Source: Lederbergia panacisoli (GTDB taxonomy: Bacteria > Bacillota > Bacilli > Bacillales > Bacillaceae_C). From it: a stretch of DNA of 64,000 nucleotides. Below the pieces are notes generated by a model, which did not search any database, was not told the DNA's origin, and worked only from the letters and a program-made list of their open reading frames with translations. Where the stretch lies: positions 1 to 64,000 of the forward strand of contig NZ_JANJGU010000002.1 of NCBI RefSeq assembly GCF_024626525.1, read 5' to 3'. Shown here one piece after another: positions 1-8,357 of this stretch (its first letter is position 1; the number at the start of each line of letters is the position of its first letter). The position numbers and the translations under genes were made by a program.

Positions 1-150
1 GGATTTTGGTGTGTGTGTGGTAACCTCACTTTTATCCTAAAATTATGGGGGTGGCAAGTTTTTTGCTTATAAACCCTTTTATATCAAGGAATTATTAACT
101 TTTTACTATAGATGTTTTGACAATACGATGTTTATTAAGGAGGTGTCATA

Positions 151-369
151 ATGGGTCACAAATTTTGCGAAAATAAAGTCTCATTATATCTTGCTTGTAT
201 TTTGGCAGCATATGCTATAATTGGATTGGCTCTAATTTCAAGTGTAGCAAGCCTTCTCGGCGCTCTATTAAACATATTGCTGACAGTTGCAGTAATTGTC
301 GTTGTATTATTTGCCCTTGCTATTATTATTATAGGGCTTATAAAGTTATTTTCTTCTCTCAGATCATAA
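151..369 (+). CDS. Small hydrophobic membrane protein, 72 aa, unknown function
   Basis: The reading frame follows a strong ribosome binding site (AAGGAGGTG, ending 7 bases before the ATG). After a short polar N-terminus with one Cys, residues from about 12 to 66 are almost entirely hydrophobic and fit two transmembrane helices with a short turn. The last residues are basic and serine-rich. A GC-rich hairpin with a T-run follows directly, so this looks like a self-contained single-gene transcript. I do not recognise the family and assign no function. Hydrophobicity, the ribosome binding site and the terminator support it as a real gene. Confidence 0.6.
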   Translation: MGHKFCENKVSLYLACILAAYAIIGLALISSVASLLGALLNILLTVAVIVVVLFALAIIIIGLIKLFSSLRS

Positions 370-376
370 TTTCTAT

Positions 377-410
377 GCGGTCAGGTTTTTTCCTGGCCGC
401 TATGTTTTTC
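377..410 (+). terminator. Rho-independent terminator after the 72-aa membrane protein
   Basis: The arms GCGGTCAGG (377-385) and CCTGGCCGC (392-400) pair around a T-rich loop and are followed by TATGTTTTTC. It lies 8 bases after the stop codon. Confidence 0.75.
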
Positions 411-498
411 ATCTTGTTAAAATTCATAAACATTTAAAACATGAATCCTTAAAAACATGGTATGGTAATAGTATCAATACATAAGCGAGGGAAATTAA

Positions 499-618
499 AT
501 GGGAATTACCAATATTGCAATATTATTATCTGGCATTATGATGGTTTTGTTCACTGCTGCCGTTATCATCTTTATCATATTTCTTAAAAGTCAAGAAAAA
601 AACAGAAAAAATGATTAA
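499..618 (+). CDS. Very small single-pass membrane protein, 39 aa
   Basis: The short frame ATG...TAA encodes a protein starting MGITNIAILL. Residues 4-29 are hydrophobic (one transmembrane helix) and the tail is charged (KSQEKNRKND). A weak purine-rich binding site (GCGAGGGA) sits about 8 bases before the ATG, and a terminator follows immediately after the stop. The positive, polar C-terminus suggests that the tail stays in the cytoplasm. I do not recognise a family. Many Bacillus small membrane proteins look like this. Support comes from the hydropathy pattern and the flanking signals only. Confidence 0.5.
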   Translation: MGITNIAILLSGIMMVLFTAAVIIFIIFLKSQEKNRKND

Positions 619-645
619 AAGACCTTCCCAAAACGGGCAGGTCTT
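619..645. terminator. Bidirectional terminator between convergent small genes
   Basis: The arms AAGACCT (619-625) and AGGTCTT (639-645) are extended by CCC/GGG inside. The hairpin follows the 39-aa gene on the plus strand and the 59-aa gene on the minus strand. Confidence 0.7.
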
Positions 646-650
646 AATTA

Positions 651-830
651 TTATTTTTTCCACTTTCGAAACATTGCTATATTCATTGCAGCGGATGCTA
701 AAAAAATTAGGGCAATCGTCACTCCAATGATGGAATATCCTAGTTTAAATGCATAATAAGTAAAGACAGCAAGACTCAATGAAATAAACGAGCCAAATAT
801 CAGTGTTACAACGAAATACGTTTTCTCCAA
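651..830 (-). CDS. Small two-helix membrane protein, 59 aa
   Basis: The frame is open upstream to 875, which overlaps the end of sbcC, but the best start is the TTG at 830. It is preceded by AAGGTGATG with proper spacing, and it lies just past the sbcC stop codon. From that start the protein begins MEKTYFVVTL. It has two hydrophobic segments, about residues 4-24 and 30-49, and ends in a basic tail (FRKWKK). It is the last gene of the sbcD-sbcC transcript, only about 10 bases downstream of sbcC, so it is probably co-transcribed. I do not recognise the family. Confidence 0.6.
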   Translation of the reverse strand: MEKTYFVVTLIFGSFISLSLAVFTYYAFKLGYSIIGVTIALIFLASAAMNIAMFRKWKK

Positions 831-840
831 TTCATCACCT

Positions 841-3800
841 TCAACATAAAAATTGAAATTCAGTCTTACTGCCATTATGGTCAGCTTTCACCTCAAGCCT
901 AGCATCAATTCTTTCTTTTAGCTCAGGTACATGCGAAATGATTCCAACAAGCCTTCCGCTGCTTTGTATGTCCATCAAAGCTTCAATTGCTTGATCAAGG
1001 GATTCAGGGTCCAAAGTACCAAACCCTTCATCAATAAACATTGTTTCCAATGAAACTCCTCCCGCGTATTCCTGAACTATATCGGCTAGACCAAGCGCAA
1101 GAGCCAGTGCAGATTTAAAACTCTCGCCTCCAGAGAGGGTCTTCACATGGCGTTCCTGACCCGTATATTGATCAAAAACAAGTAATTCCAAACCACTTTG
1201 TATATTACCTTTCGATCGATCCTTTTTACGTATTAATTGATATCTTCCATTTGTCATTTTAATAAGACGGAGATTTGCAGCTTCTAATATCCCATCTAAA
1301 AATGATGCAAGAACAAAACGTTCAAAAGAAAGCTTATATGTATTTTGACCTCTCGTAATATCAGCCAAGTGACCAACCAATTCATATTCACTCTCTAAAT
1401 CTTTAATTTGCCGATTGATGGTAGTTACTGCAATTTTAATTTCCTTATTTTTTTCGAACTGTATATTTAGGAGGGAATATTGCTCACCTAATGAATGATA
1501 GAGCCGTTCGCTCTCTTCAAATTCAATTTGTAATTGTTCCATATCGGGCTTTTCTTTGTTTTGGAGCCGCAATTCATAATCGTTAAGTCTATCCGTTATA
1601 GATCTAAAATCCTCATAATATGTCTTAATCATATCTTCTAGTTGATTTATATCAGAAACGTTCTTTTTAGATTGACTATAATGCTTAAACGAAGTGAAAT
1701 TTTCTTCTTCCAACTTTTCTAAAAAGACTTTACGTTCGTTGTTTAATGTTTCTGTTACGGATTGCAGATTATCTTGCAGATTTTTAATCGTTCCTTTAGC
1801 CAAGGCAACTTGCTCATTACTTTGCGATAAATAATCTCTTGCCATTTTTAATGAATGATCCATTTTTTTGATTTCAGTTTCAATCGCTAATACTTTCTGA
1901 TCATATGCTTCTTTTTCTCTAAGTTCCATAGGTATACTGCGGCTAAGGCTTTCAAGAATCAAAGCTGACTCTGTATGCAAAATTGAAAGTTTGCGTTCTT
2001 TTTCTTGTAAATGTTCCAGATTCAACTTTTCTTCATCATTCTCTCTTTTTAACCGTAAAACAAGTTTTTCTAAGATCGGTATCTGTTTTATTTTAGCTTT
2101 ATTTTTATTTAATATGTTGTTTGTTTCCATGATTTCTTGCTTATAATCATTTAAAAATATATCTTTCTGATCAAGTGAAAAATCAGGGATCACATTTAAT
2201 ATAGTTTGCAAAGTTTCTTGAATTTGGCCATCTAATAGATCTGCCTCAGTACTCATCTTCATCCATTCTCGTTCAATACCGGAAAAGTATTCAATCGCTG
2301 AATCAATATTTTCTTTTGCTGATTTCATATCATTTTCATTAATATGTTCGTACGTATGAGTTGCAGGATTTGGATGTTTAAAAGACCCACAAACTGGACA
2401 AGCTTTTCCGTCAGCTAAAGAAGCGGCAAGAAGTCCTGCTTGACTAGCAAACCACCCGCTTTCTATTGCTTTTAAAGATTCTTTAGCATCGTCGACAACC
2501 TTTTTCGCATGATCTAGCTCCATTTTTTTTGTTAGTATTCCCTTTTCCAAAGAAGCTCCTTTTTCAATAAAAGTCGTAATTCCTTCTAATAATTGTAATC
2601 CTGTTGCTAATTCAGAAGCTTTTTTCTCAATTTCAAATGTGCTAATTCTTAACGCTTCTAATTCCTTTAATATGTTTTCTTGCTCTTTTAAATCCGCTAT
2701 TTGTTTATCTACGATATTTTTACTAGCTAATAATTGTTTTTGACATTGTTGGAGATCTTTTTCGGCATTCTTAAAATTTGCTTTTCTGGATTCAAAAGAA
2801 ATGACATCCTCTCGCATATTTTTAAGCCTAGAAAATTCACTATAAAATTGATCCCTCTTATCTCCTTGCTTTTCCTCGTATTGGAGGCGCTCCATCGCTT
2901 TTTCAAGCTGTAATTCAAATTGTTTTAATTGATCTTCTTCGGCATTTAACCTTGATGTGAATTGATCTAAATCTAATTTTAATCTTTGACAAAGATCCTC
3001 CTGATGCTGTAATTTATTTGCCTTATGGGCCATTTCGATTTCTTTTTTTGTATGGGCAATTGCTTGCTCTTTATTTAGTAATATATTTTTCTGTTCAACT
3101 AGCTGATCGCGAATAGTCATTTGCTTTAATAAGTCTTCTGCGGCATCTACATAACGTTTAGCTTCATCACGCTTTATTCTCTGCTCTTCCACATTCTTTT
3201 TTAATAATGCAATTTCTTCATGTATTTGTGTTATTACATCATCTAATAAAAGTAAAATATGCGTATCGTTGAGATGCTCTTCCATCAATGCTTCATCTAG
3301 TTGTTCATTATCTCTGTATACTATGTTTTTTAGATGTCGGCTTCTCTCAGCAACTCCTAAATCTACTTCCCTTTTCAAACTATTGGCATATTCTTTTAAT
3401 TTTTCTTCTATTTGTTTATATAGTTCAGTATGAAAAAGCTTTTGTAAAATTGCCTCTTTCTCCCTGCTATCAGATGTAAGAAGTTTACGAAATTCGCCTT
3501 GAGGAATCATCAATATTTGTCTAAACTGATTTGCATCCAATTGGATAATTTCTTTTATTTTTTCATCAGTATCCCTAACATTCGCAGCAAGCAGCTTCCG
3601 TTCACCACTAGAGTCAATAAGATACAGTTCCGCTTTCGCGTTGACAATTGTATAGCCTTCCCCACGACTTTTTTTCTTTTCTTGCTGCGGCGACCTCCAT
3701 ATGTAGTACGTATTCCCTTTTAATGAAAACTCGAGTGCTACTTCTGTAGCAACATTGTCCCCAGCAAATTGGCTGCGCAAGTCAGTCCCAGCCCTATCAT

Positions 3801-3975
3801 CTCCACTTGCACGACCGTAAATCGCAAAACTAATTCCATCAAAGATAGTCGTTTTTCCTGATCCAGTCTTGCCTGAAATAACAAACATTGTACGATTTTG
3901 GAGCTTGGAAAAATCGATAATTTCTGATTCTGCATAAGGACCAAAAGCTTGCATCATTAATTTAAGAGGTCTCAT
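841..3975 (-). CDS. sbcC: SbcC, ATPase subunit of the SbcCD nuclease
   Basis: SbcC is the SMC/Rad50-like ATPase that, with SbcD, opens hairpins and processes double-strand DNA ends and palindromes. The 1044-residue protein has an N-terminal Walker A (GKTGSGKTT, about residue 35-43). Long coiled-coil arms follow, with a zinc hook CPVCG near residue 525 at their apex. The C-terminal half of the ATPase has the signature LSGGESF (about 945) and the Walker B/D-loop FIDEGFGTLD (about 983). It is slightly shorter than the B. subtilis protein of about 1130 residues, which is common because arm length varies. Its ATG overlaps the sbcD stop codon by 4 bases (ATGA), so the two are translationally coupled. 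The identification is secure. Confidence 0.97.
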   Translation of the reverse strand: MRPLKLMMQAFGPYAESEIIDFSKLQNRTMFVISGKTGSGKTTIFDGISFAIYGRASGDDRAGTDLRSQFAGDNVATEVALEFSLKGNTYYIWRSPQQEKKKSRGEGYTIVNAKAELYLIDSSGERKLLAANVRDTDEKIKEIIQLDANQFRQILMIPQGEFRKLLTSDSREKEAILQKLFHTELYKQIEEKLKEYANSLKREVDLGVAERSRHLKNIVYRDNEQLDEALMEEHLNDTHILLLLDDVITQIHEEIALLKKNVEEQRIKRDEAKRYVDAAEDLLKQMTIRDQLVEQKNILLNKEQAIAHTKKEIEMAHKANKLQHQEDLCQRLKLDLDQFTSRLNAEEDQLKQFELQLEKAMERLQYEEKQGDKRDQFYSEFSRLKNMREDVISFESRKANFKNAEKDLQQCQKQLLASKNIVDKQIADLKEQENILKELEALRISTFEIEKKASELATGLQLLEGITTFIEKGASLEKGILTKKMELDHAKKVVDDAKESLKAIESGWFASQAGLLAASLADGKACPVCGSFKHPNPATHTYEHINENDMKSAKENIDSAIEYFSGIEREWMKMSTEADLLDGQIQETLQTILNVIPDFSLDQKDIFLNDYKQEIMETNNILNKNKAKIKQIPILEKLVLRLKRENDEEKLNLEHLQEKERKLSILHTESALILESLSRSIPMELREKEAYDQKVLAIETEIKKMDHSLKMARDYLSQSNEQVALAKGTIKNLQDNLQSVTETLNNERKVFLEKLEEENFTSFKHYSQSKKNVSDINQLEDMIKTYYEDFRSITDRLNDYELRLQNKEKPDMEQLQIEFEESERLYHSLGEQYSLLNIQFEKNKEIKIAVTTINRQIKDLESEYELVGHLADITRGQNTYKLSFERFVLASFLDGILEAANLRLIKMTNGRYQLIRKKDRSKGNIQSGLELLVFDQYTGQERHVKTLSGGESFKSALALALGLADIVQEYAGGVSLETMFIDEGFGTLDPESLDQAIEALMDIQSSGRLVGIISHVPELKERIDARLEVKADHNGSKTEFQFLC

Positions 3976-5117
3976 ACTAGCACCACCCCTTTTTTTACAT
4001 CGTCAATCATTTGTGCCATTAATCGTCTTTTTTCCTCTGAGAATTCACTTGTAGTCATTTCATTATAAAAATCATTAAATAGATCTAATTCAGATTTCCT
4101 TTCAAATCCAACATGAGATAGTGAATGTTTTTTTCTCAAATCATATTGTTCAATTCTTTTTTCCAAATGCAATACATTAGGATAAATTTGCCTCAACTTA
4201 TTTATGGGATCTATTAAAGCACCTTCATCTAAAAGTGTCACTTTTAAGTAGTCATCTACCTTTTGATGTTGAAAGAAACTAGCATCCAATAATTCTTCTA
4301 TATATCCGCTTATTTCCCTCATATCCTGATTCGGTACAAGGGATTTTTCCGTTAATTCATAGGAACCATCTTGATTCATTTCAATAATAGAAACACTTTT
4401 TTGATGATTGACTTCAGAAAACGAGTATTTTAGCAACGATCCGGAATAACGGACTGTATCATGCTTAATTGCGTCCGGGCTGTGTAAATGCCCAAGTGCC
4501 GTATAGGAGAATGGTGAAAAATGTTCGACAGAAACACAACCTGATCCTCCAACTGACAGGGTGCGTTCAGAATCACTTGTTTTACCTCCTAATACAAAAG
4601 CATGTCCTACAAATATATTTGGTCCGTTTGGATTTAAAGATTCTTCTATTTCGGAAACCAGTCGACACATTGCATCGTCATGCGACGTAATCGATTGATC
4701 TTGAAAAAACTCCCGTATTGTCCCCGGCTCTGCATAAGGGACTAAATAGAAATTTGCACCATTGATATGTATAGGTTTAAAGCAATCTTGAATCTTTCCA
4801 TTAATAAAAAGGTTGCTATGTTTATACCAGGATGATCCGAAGGAAAGTCTTTCTGCACTGTCATGGTTGCCTGATATCGCTAATATAGGAATCTTTAACT
4901 CAACATTTATTTTAAATAATATTTCTTCTAAAAGACTGACAGCCTCTGTAGGCGGTACGGAGCGATCATAAAGATCACCAGCAATGATAATCGCATCGGG
5001 CTGTTCTTCTTCAATTAACTGTATAAATTGATTCAGAATATATCTTTGCTCATTTGTCATATATACACCATGCACGAGTTTACCTAGATGCCAGTCGGCA
5101 GTATGTATAAATTTCAC
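3972..5117 (-). CDS. sbcD: SbcD, exonuclease subunit of SbcCD
   Basis: SbcD is the Mre11-type metallophosphoesterase that supplies the nuclease active site of SbcCD. The 381-residue protein shows the ordered metal-binding motifs DWHLG (residues 8-12), GDLYDRS (about 47), GNHDSAERL (about 83), VGHAF (about 166) and GHLHSP (about 208), then a C-terminal capping region that contacts SbcC. The start is the GTG at 5117, preceded by AAAGGGGTGG. It is the first gene of the sbcD-sbcC-small membrane protein unit. The upstream gap (5118-5218) contains TATAAT-like sequence but no convincing -35 element. No LexA box was seen. Confidence 0.97.
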   Translation of the reverse strand: MKFIHTADWHLGKLVHGVYMTNEQRYILNQFIQLIEEEQPDAIIIAGDLYDRSVPPTEAVSLLEEILFKINVELKIPILAISGNHDSAERLSFGSSWYKHSNLFINGKIQDCFKPIHINGANFYLVPYAEPGTIREFFQDQSITSHDDAMCRLVSEIEESLNPNGPNIFVGHAFVLGGKTSDSERTLSVGGSGCVSVEHFSPFSYTALGHLHSPDAIKHDTVRYSGSLLKYSFSEVNHQKSVSIIEMNQDGSYELTEKSLVPNQDMREISGYIEELLDASFFQHQKVDDYLKVTLLDEGALIDPINKLRQIYPNVLHLEKRIEQYDLRKKHSLSHVGFERKSELDLFNDFYNEMTTSEFSEEKRRLMAQMIDDVKKGVVLV

Positions 5118-5186
5118 TCAAACCACCCCTTTTAGCACTTTTCTACTATTATACCAAAGTAGATGATCGCTAGCTTGTTGTATTTT

Positions 5187-5212
5187 GGGGTTGCCATATT
5201 AATAGCAACCCC
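5187..5212. repeat. Perfect inverted repeat between sbcD and the DUF1659 gene
   Basis: GGGGTTGC (5187-5194) and GCAACCCC (5205-5212) form an 8-bp stem with a 10-base loop just after the DUF1659 stop codon. Neither strand has a real T-run after it, so termination is possible but not clear. Confidence 0.45.
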
Positions 5213-5218
5213 ATAACT

Positions 5219-5437
5219 TTATTCATCGATATTAAAGGTATCGCCCTTCTCAATTAACCAAAGCGGCTCTGATTTTAAAGAGCTAAATGCTTGTGCTGCT
5301 TGAAAAAGCTTGTCTGCACTTGAATTACGAAGGATGTTATTAAACGTCTTGCTTTTATAAATAGGTTTATTGTTCTCATCCATGCCGTAATCAAATACAA
5401 GCTTTAAGCTTGTTGCTTTAAGATAAGCCTCTGCCAT
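5219..5437 (-). CDS. DUF1659 domain protein, 72 aa
   Basis: This small soluble protein has the DUF1659 pattern: an N-terminal strand (AEAYLKATSLKLVF), a short D-G-x-D-E-N-x-x-P-I-Y-K turn, the K(S/T)KTFNN motif, and an alpha-helical region ending in an acidic tail. Function is not known for the family, which is usually encoded as one of two small neighbouring genes with DUF2922 in Bacillaceae; no DUF2922 partner is seen here. The ATG at 5437 was chosen over an in-frame GTG at 5446 because AAAGGGGGTGG is well spaced for it. Confidence 0.75.
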   Translation of the reverse strand: MAEAYLKATSLKLVFDYGMDENNKPIYKSKTFNNILRNSSADKLFQAAQAFSSLKSEPLWLIEKGDTFNIDE

Positions 5438-5509
5438 GCCACCCACCCCCTTTCACCATCTATATAGCTTCTTCGAGAGAAATAAGACACCCTATATTGA
5501 ATTAGTTGC

Positions 5510-5539
5510 TTGTCATTAAGTTTTTGTATTCGTTATAAT
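5510..5539 (+). promoter_or_regulatory. Sigma-A type promoter for yneK-fluC-fluC
   Basis: TTGTCA at 5510-5515 and TATAAT at 5534-5539 are separated by 18 bases, about 40 bases before the yneK start codon. The elements match the vegetative consensus well. No fluoride riboswitch was seen between this promoter and the first channel gene. Confidence 0.7.
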
Positions 5540-5580
5540 GATTTATAATGGTTCGTTTTTGAAATGAGGTGAAATGAAAA

Positions 5581-6009
5581 GTGCTTTCTGGTTGGTTTAC
5601 GTGGTTTATTCTATTTTGGGTCTTTATTTTAATCTCATTAATGGGGATCGGCGGTTTTTTTATGTTTCGGAAGTTTTTAAAAAGATTGCCAAAAGAAGAT
5701 GGAAAGTCAGATATGGACTGGGAAGAATATTTCGTAGAAAAAACTCAAAAATTATGGACACCGGAACAAAATTCCTTATTGGATGAATTGGTCAGCCCTG
5801 TCCCTGAATTATTTAGAGATGTAGCAAGACAAAAGATAGCTGGAAAAATAGGGGAATTAGCACTAAAAGAAAGAGTAAAGAAAATTGATTTAGACGTGGT
5901 GATTAGAGGGTATATTTTGGCAACTCCTAAGCGGGACCATAAGTTTTTAAAGAAAAAACTTGCCCAGTTAAACATTGATGTTACACCATATGAGCATTTG
6001 TTCTTATAA
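5581..6009 (+). CDS. yneK: YneK-like DUF2621 membrane-anchored protein
   Basis: The 142-residue protein has one N-terminal transmembrane segment (about residues 5-27, LSGWFTWFILFW...), followed by a soluble, charged domain with the DUF2621 character (LWTPEQNSLLDELVSPVPELFRD). No biochemical role is known to me. In B. subtilis yneK lies next to the ccdA/ccdC genes, and here it is close to them too, but separated by the fluC pair and read in the opposite direction. The GTG at 5581 was chosen because GAGGTG stands 9 bases upstream. A vegetative promoter precedes it. It is probably co-transcribed with the two channel genes, whose start is about 20 bases downstream. Confidence 0.8.
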   Translation: MLSGWFTWFILFWVFILISLMGIGGFFMFRKFLKRLPKEDGKSDMDWEEYFVEKTQKLWTPEQNSLLDELVSPVPELFRDVARQKIAGKIGELALKERVKKIDLDVVIRGYILATPKRDHKFLKKKLAQLNIDVTPYEHLFL

Positions 6010-6030
6010 AAAATATTAAAGGTGATGACG

Positions 6031-6426
6031 ATGAAGTATTTGGCAGTAGGAATAGGTGGGGTAATCGGGAGCATATTACGTTTTTCTATCAGTTCTATTC
6101 ATTTTGGATTACCTGCTGACTTACTGCCTTTCGATACTTTACTCGTAAATCTGATCGGTTCATATATATTGGGATTCTTAACAGGACTTTATACTAGGTT
6201 CCCTAACATCCCTTCCTATATACAGATCTCCGTAGGAACCGGCTTAATCGGTTCCTTTACTACTTTTTCCACATTTAGTACAGATATTGTTCAATTAATA
6301 TTAGATCAAAATTACTTGCAAGCATGTATATATTTTCTTGTCAGTTTTATTGGTGGTTTGGCATTGGCATTGGTCGGATTTTTATTTGGTTCAGGAAGAC
6401 AACGGAAGAAGGTATTTAGTAAATGA
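6031..6426 (+). CDS. crcB1: Fluoride channel FluC (CrcB), first of a pair
   Basis: FluC proteins are small four-helix membrane channels that let fluoride ions out of the cell; they work as antiparallel dimers. This 131-residue protein has the family signatures GGVIGSILRF near the N-terminus, NLIGSYILGFLTG in helix 2 and GTGLIGSFTTFSTFS in helix 3. The last contains the central Na+ site and the phenylalanines lining the ion path. The ATG at 6031 is favoured over upstream GTG/ATG codons because AAAGGTG fits it best. Its stop overlaps the start of the second fluC, so the pair is translationally coupled and probably forms a heterodimer with opposite topologies. Confidence 0.95.
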   Translation: MKYLAVGIGGVIGSILRFSISSIHFGLPADLLPFDTLLVNLIGSYILGFLTGLYTRFPNIPSYIQISVGTGLIGSFTTFSTFSTDIVQLILDQNYLQACIYFLVSFIGGLALALVGFLFGSGRQRKKVFSK

Positions 6427-6782
6427 CCATTTTCTACGTGGCTATTGGTGGTTTTTTTGGTGCCATTGCTAGATATGGCATTGGCCAGTTTTTAAAACAT
6501 AATATTTCTGACTTCCCATTTCCGACAATTCTAGTGAATATAATTGGCTCATTTTCCCTCGGAGTTATTATCGGCTCGACTTTGCCGATGGGAATAAACT
6601 TATTATTCGGTGTAGGTTTTTTAGGTTCTTTTACTACTTATTCTACTTTTATGGTCGAGAATGTAAAATTGATTCTAGAAAAGAAATGGAAAAGTATGCT
6701 CATTTATACTATTTGTAGTTATTTTATCGGAATGTTATTGGCATTTGCAGGGCTAATGCTAGGTATTTCCATCGGAAAGTAA
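6423..6782 (+). CDS. crcB2: Fluoride channel FluC (CrcB), second of a pair
   Basis: This 119-residue protein is the shorter partner of the preceding channel gene and overlaps it by 4 bases (ATGA). It has four hydrophobic helices and the family motifs GGFFGAIARYGIG, NIIGSFSLGVIIG and GFLGSFTTYSTFM. Paired crcB genes in Bacillus are thought to make one heterodimeric channel in which each subunit is inserted in a fixed, opposite orientation. A terminator hairpin follows the stop directly, which ends the yneK-fluC-fluC unit. Confidence 0.95.
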   Translation: MTIFYVAIGGFFGAIARYGIGQFLKHNISDFPFPTILVNIIGSFSLGVIIGSTLPMGINLLFGVGFLGSFTTYSTFMVENVKLILEKKWKSMLIYTICSYFIGMLLAFAGLMLGISIGK

Positions 6783-6805
6783 AAAAGCAGCCAAAGCTGC
6801 TTTTT
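6783..6805. terminator. Bidirectional terminator between crcB2 and ccdC
   Basis: AAAAGCAGC (6783-6791) and GCTGCTTTTT (6796-6805) form a hairpin with a 4-base loop. T-runs are present on both strands and it overlaps the ccdC stop codon. Confidence 0.85.
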
Positions 6806-7262
6806 AATTTGTTACAACAAGCTTTTTATATTGTAATAACATTACTACACGCCAAGGAACAATCATCCCGAAAGCTAAAATCCAAAACATCCCGCTTAAT
6901 TGTCCCACTTCAATTTCTTGACTTAGAATTGACTTAGCCACGATCCTCACGATCAACAACCCGATTAAAATAAAAGCAAATGCTTTGGAACGTTTTAGAT
7001 ATACATAATTGTCACGCACTTCAAATTTAGATGTTTTAATTAGTAAAATAGAAAAAAGCAATCCCGCCATGGCAGCTTCAAGAATCTCCATGCTTGTAAC
7101 CCTAAAATAAGGGAAGATGAACATTAGGGCACCTGTACTCATAAAGATGGGCGGAAGGATGATTTTCTTTACGGAAACAGGCTTATGAGAAGCCTTCATC
7201 CGAATAAAAATGACCCCTATACTCATCATTATCGCTATAATTGAAGGTAATAAAATTTTCAT
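6804..7262 (-). CDS. ccdC: CcdC-like membrane protein (YneJ)
   Basis: The protein has 152 residues and about five hydrophobic segments, with basic loops (MKASHKPVSVKK). It matches the CcdC/YneJ family, which is linked to cytochrome c biogenesis in B. subtilis by position beside ccdA, although its own role there is not essential. In B. subtilis the gene yneI (a CheY-like receiver) lies between ccdA and yneJ; here the 88-base gap leaves no room for it. The ATG at 7262 was chosen because AAGGA has good spacing to it; the track of in-frame ATGs upstream sits directly on the binding site. Confidence 0.85.
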   Translation of the reverse strand: MKILLPSIIAIMMSIGVIFIRMKASHKPVSVKKIILPPIFMSTGALMFIFPYFRVTSMEILEAAMAGLLFSILLIKTSKFEVRDNYVYLKRSKAFAFILIGLLIVRIVAKSILSQEIEVGQLSGMFWILAFGMIVPWRVVMLLQYKKLVVTN

Positions 7263-7350
7263 TTCCATCATTCCTTAAAACTTCAATATATGTGACTTAA
7301 AAATTATACACAAACATGCTTCAATTTGGAATAATATAAATTTCCCATAT

Positions 7351-8061
7351 TTAGAAACCTACGAAATCACCAAAAAAGTAAGAAAAAATACTAATAATAA
7401 GCGTCATGCCATCAAAGAAAAGAAGGATCCCGACCAAAATCATAATGTACCCACCAATCTTCATGATTTTTACATTATGCTTCCGGATCCAGTTCATCCG
7501 TCCAATAAAGAATGAAAGAATAAAAAATGGAATGGCAAACCCAAGAGTATAGGTTATCATATATAAAACACCAGAACCCGGGTTAGAAGCCGCTAGAGTA
7601 ATAACCATCATCAAAATTGGGCCCGTACAAGGAGTCCAACCCGCGGCAAAAGCCATGCCGATTAACGAAGATCCAACATATCCTGCAGGACGGTGTTTAA
7701 ATTCAAATCTGCGGTCCTTCATTAAAAATTCCGGTGAGAAAATCCCCGTTACCATTAAACCAAAAAGAACTATAAAAATGGCGCCTACTTGTCTAATTAA
7801 ATTTTGATATTCCGAAAAAAAGTTACCTATATATGATGTACTAAAACCCAAAACGATAAATATAACAGAGAACCCAAGCAGGAAAAATAGCGTATGAAGC
7901 ATACTTCTACGCTTAAACATGGCATGTTCATTTTTTAATTCACTTACTGACATTCCGGTAATATACGATATAAAAGCTGGATATAACGGCAGACAACATG
8001 GTGAAATGAAGCTTAAAAGTCCTGCCCCAAAAGCTAAAAACAAATTAATATCTCCAGTCAT
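7351..8061 (-). CDS. ccdA: CcdA, cytochrome c biogenesis thiol transporter
   Basis: CcdA is a DsbD-type six-helix membrane protein that passes reducing equivalents from cytoplasmic thioredoxin to the outer face, for heme attachment to cytochrome c and for spore maturation. The 236-residue protein has the two conserved cysteine motifs: SPCCLPLYP in helix 1 and GWTPCTGP in helix 4. The family usually has SPCTLPLYP, so the extra Cys next to the catalytic one is unusual. The ATG at 8061 follows AGGAGT and matches the usual N-terminus (M-T-G-D-I-N-L-F). The frame stays open further upstream but without a good binding site. Confidence 0.95.
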   Translation of the reverse strand: MTGDINLFLAFGAGLLSFISPCCLPLYPAFISYITGMSVSELKNEHAMFKRRSMLHTLFFLLGFSVIFIVLGFSTSYIGNFFSEYQNLIRQVGAIFIVLFGLMVTGIFSPEFLMKDRRFEFKHRPAGYVGSSLIGMAFAAGWTPCTGPILMMVITLAASNPGSGVLYMITYTLGFAIPFFILSFFIGRMNWIRKHNVKIMKIGGYIMILVGILLFFDGMTLIISIFSYFFGDFVGF

Positions 8062-8164
8062 TTCATTACAACTCCTAATATCATTTGCATCCATTCTATC
8101 AAAAATTGAACACATTCTGTCATATAGCGATTGTGAATCTTCTGTGTCGAATAAAAAGGTTGTT

Positions 8165-8186
8165 ATAACATATGAAAATATGTTAT
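8165..8186. promoter_or_regulatory. Perfect 9-bp inverted repeat in the ccdA-ynzD divergent region
   Basis: ATAACATAT (8165-8173), spacer GAAA, then ATATGTTAT (8178-8186). It lies about 100 bases upstream of ccdA and just before TATAAT at 8194. The size and symmetry fit an operator for a dimeric repressor; no regulator is identified. Confidence 0.4.
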
Positions 8187-8230
8187 TATCTGGTATAATA
8201 TATTTAATATAATATTTATTTTGTAACGTT

Positions 8231-8252
8231 TCTATACATCAAATCGTATAGA
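8231..8252. promoter_or_regulatory. Second inverted repeat in the ccdA-ynzD region
   Basis: TCTATAC (8231-8237) and GTATAGA (8246-8252) are separated by 8 bases. It stands about 105 bases before the ynzD start. It could be an operator or a chance AT-rich palindrome. Confidence 0.3.
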
Positions 8253-8357
8253 CTAATACATAGTTTAGATTATAGTTTTAGTCAGTCAAAAATGGCCTGC
8301 CACTATATTAAAAATTAAACATGAAAATATATTTCATCATGGAAAGGATAATAGACT

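Noticed and set aside
5540-6030. Fluoride riboswitch for the fluC pair
   Set aside because: The pair is read through from yneK, and neither the yneK leader nor the short yneK-fluC gap shows the expected pseudoknot pattern.
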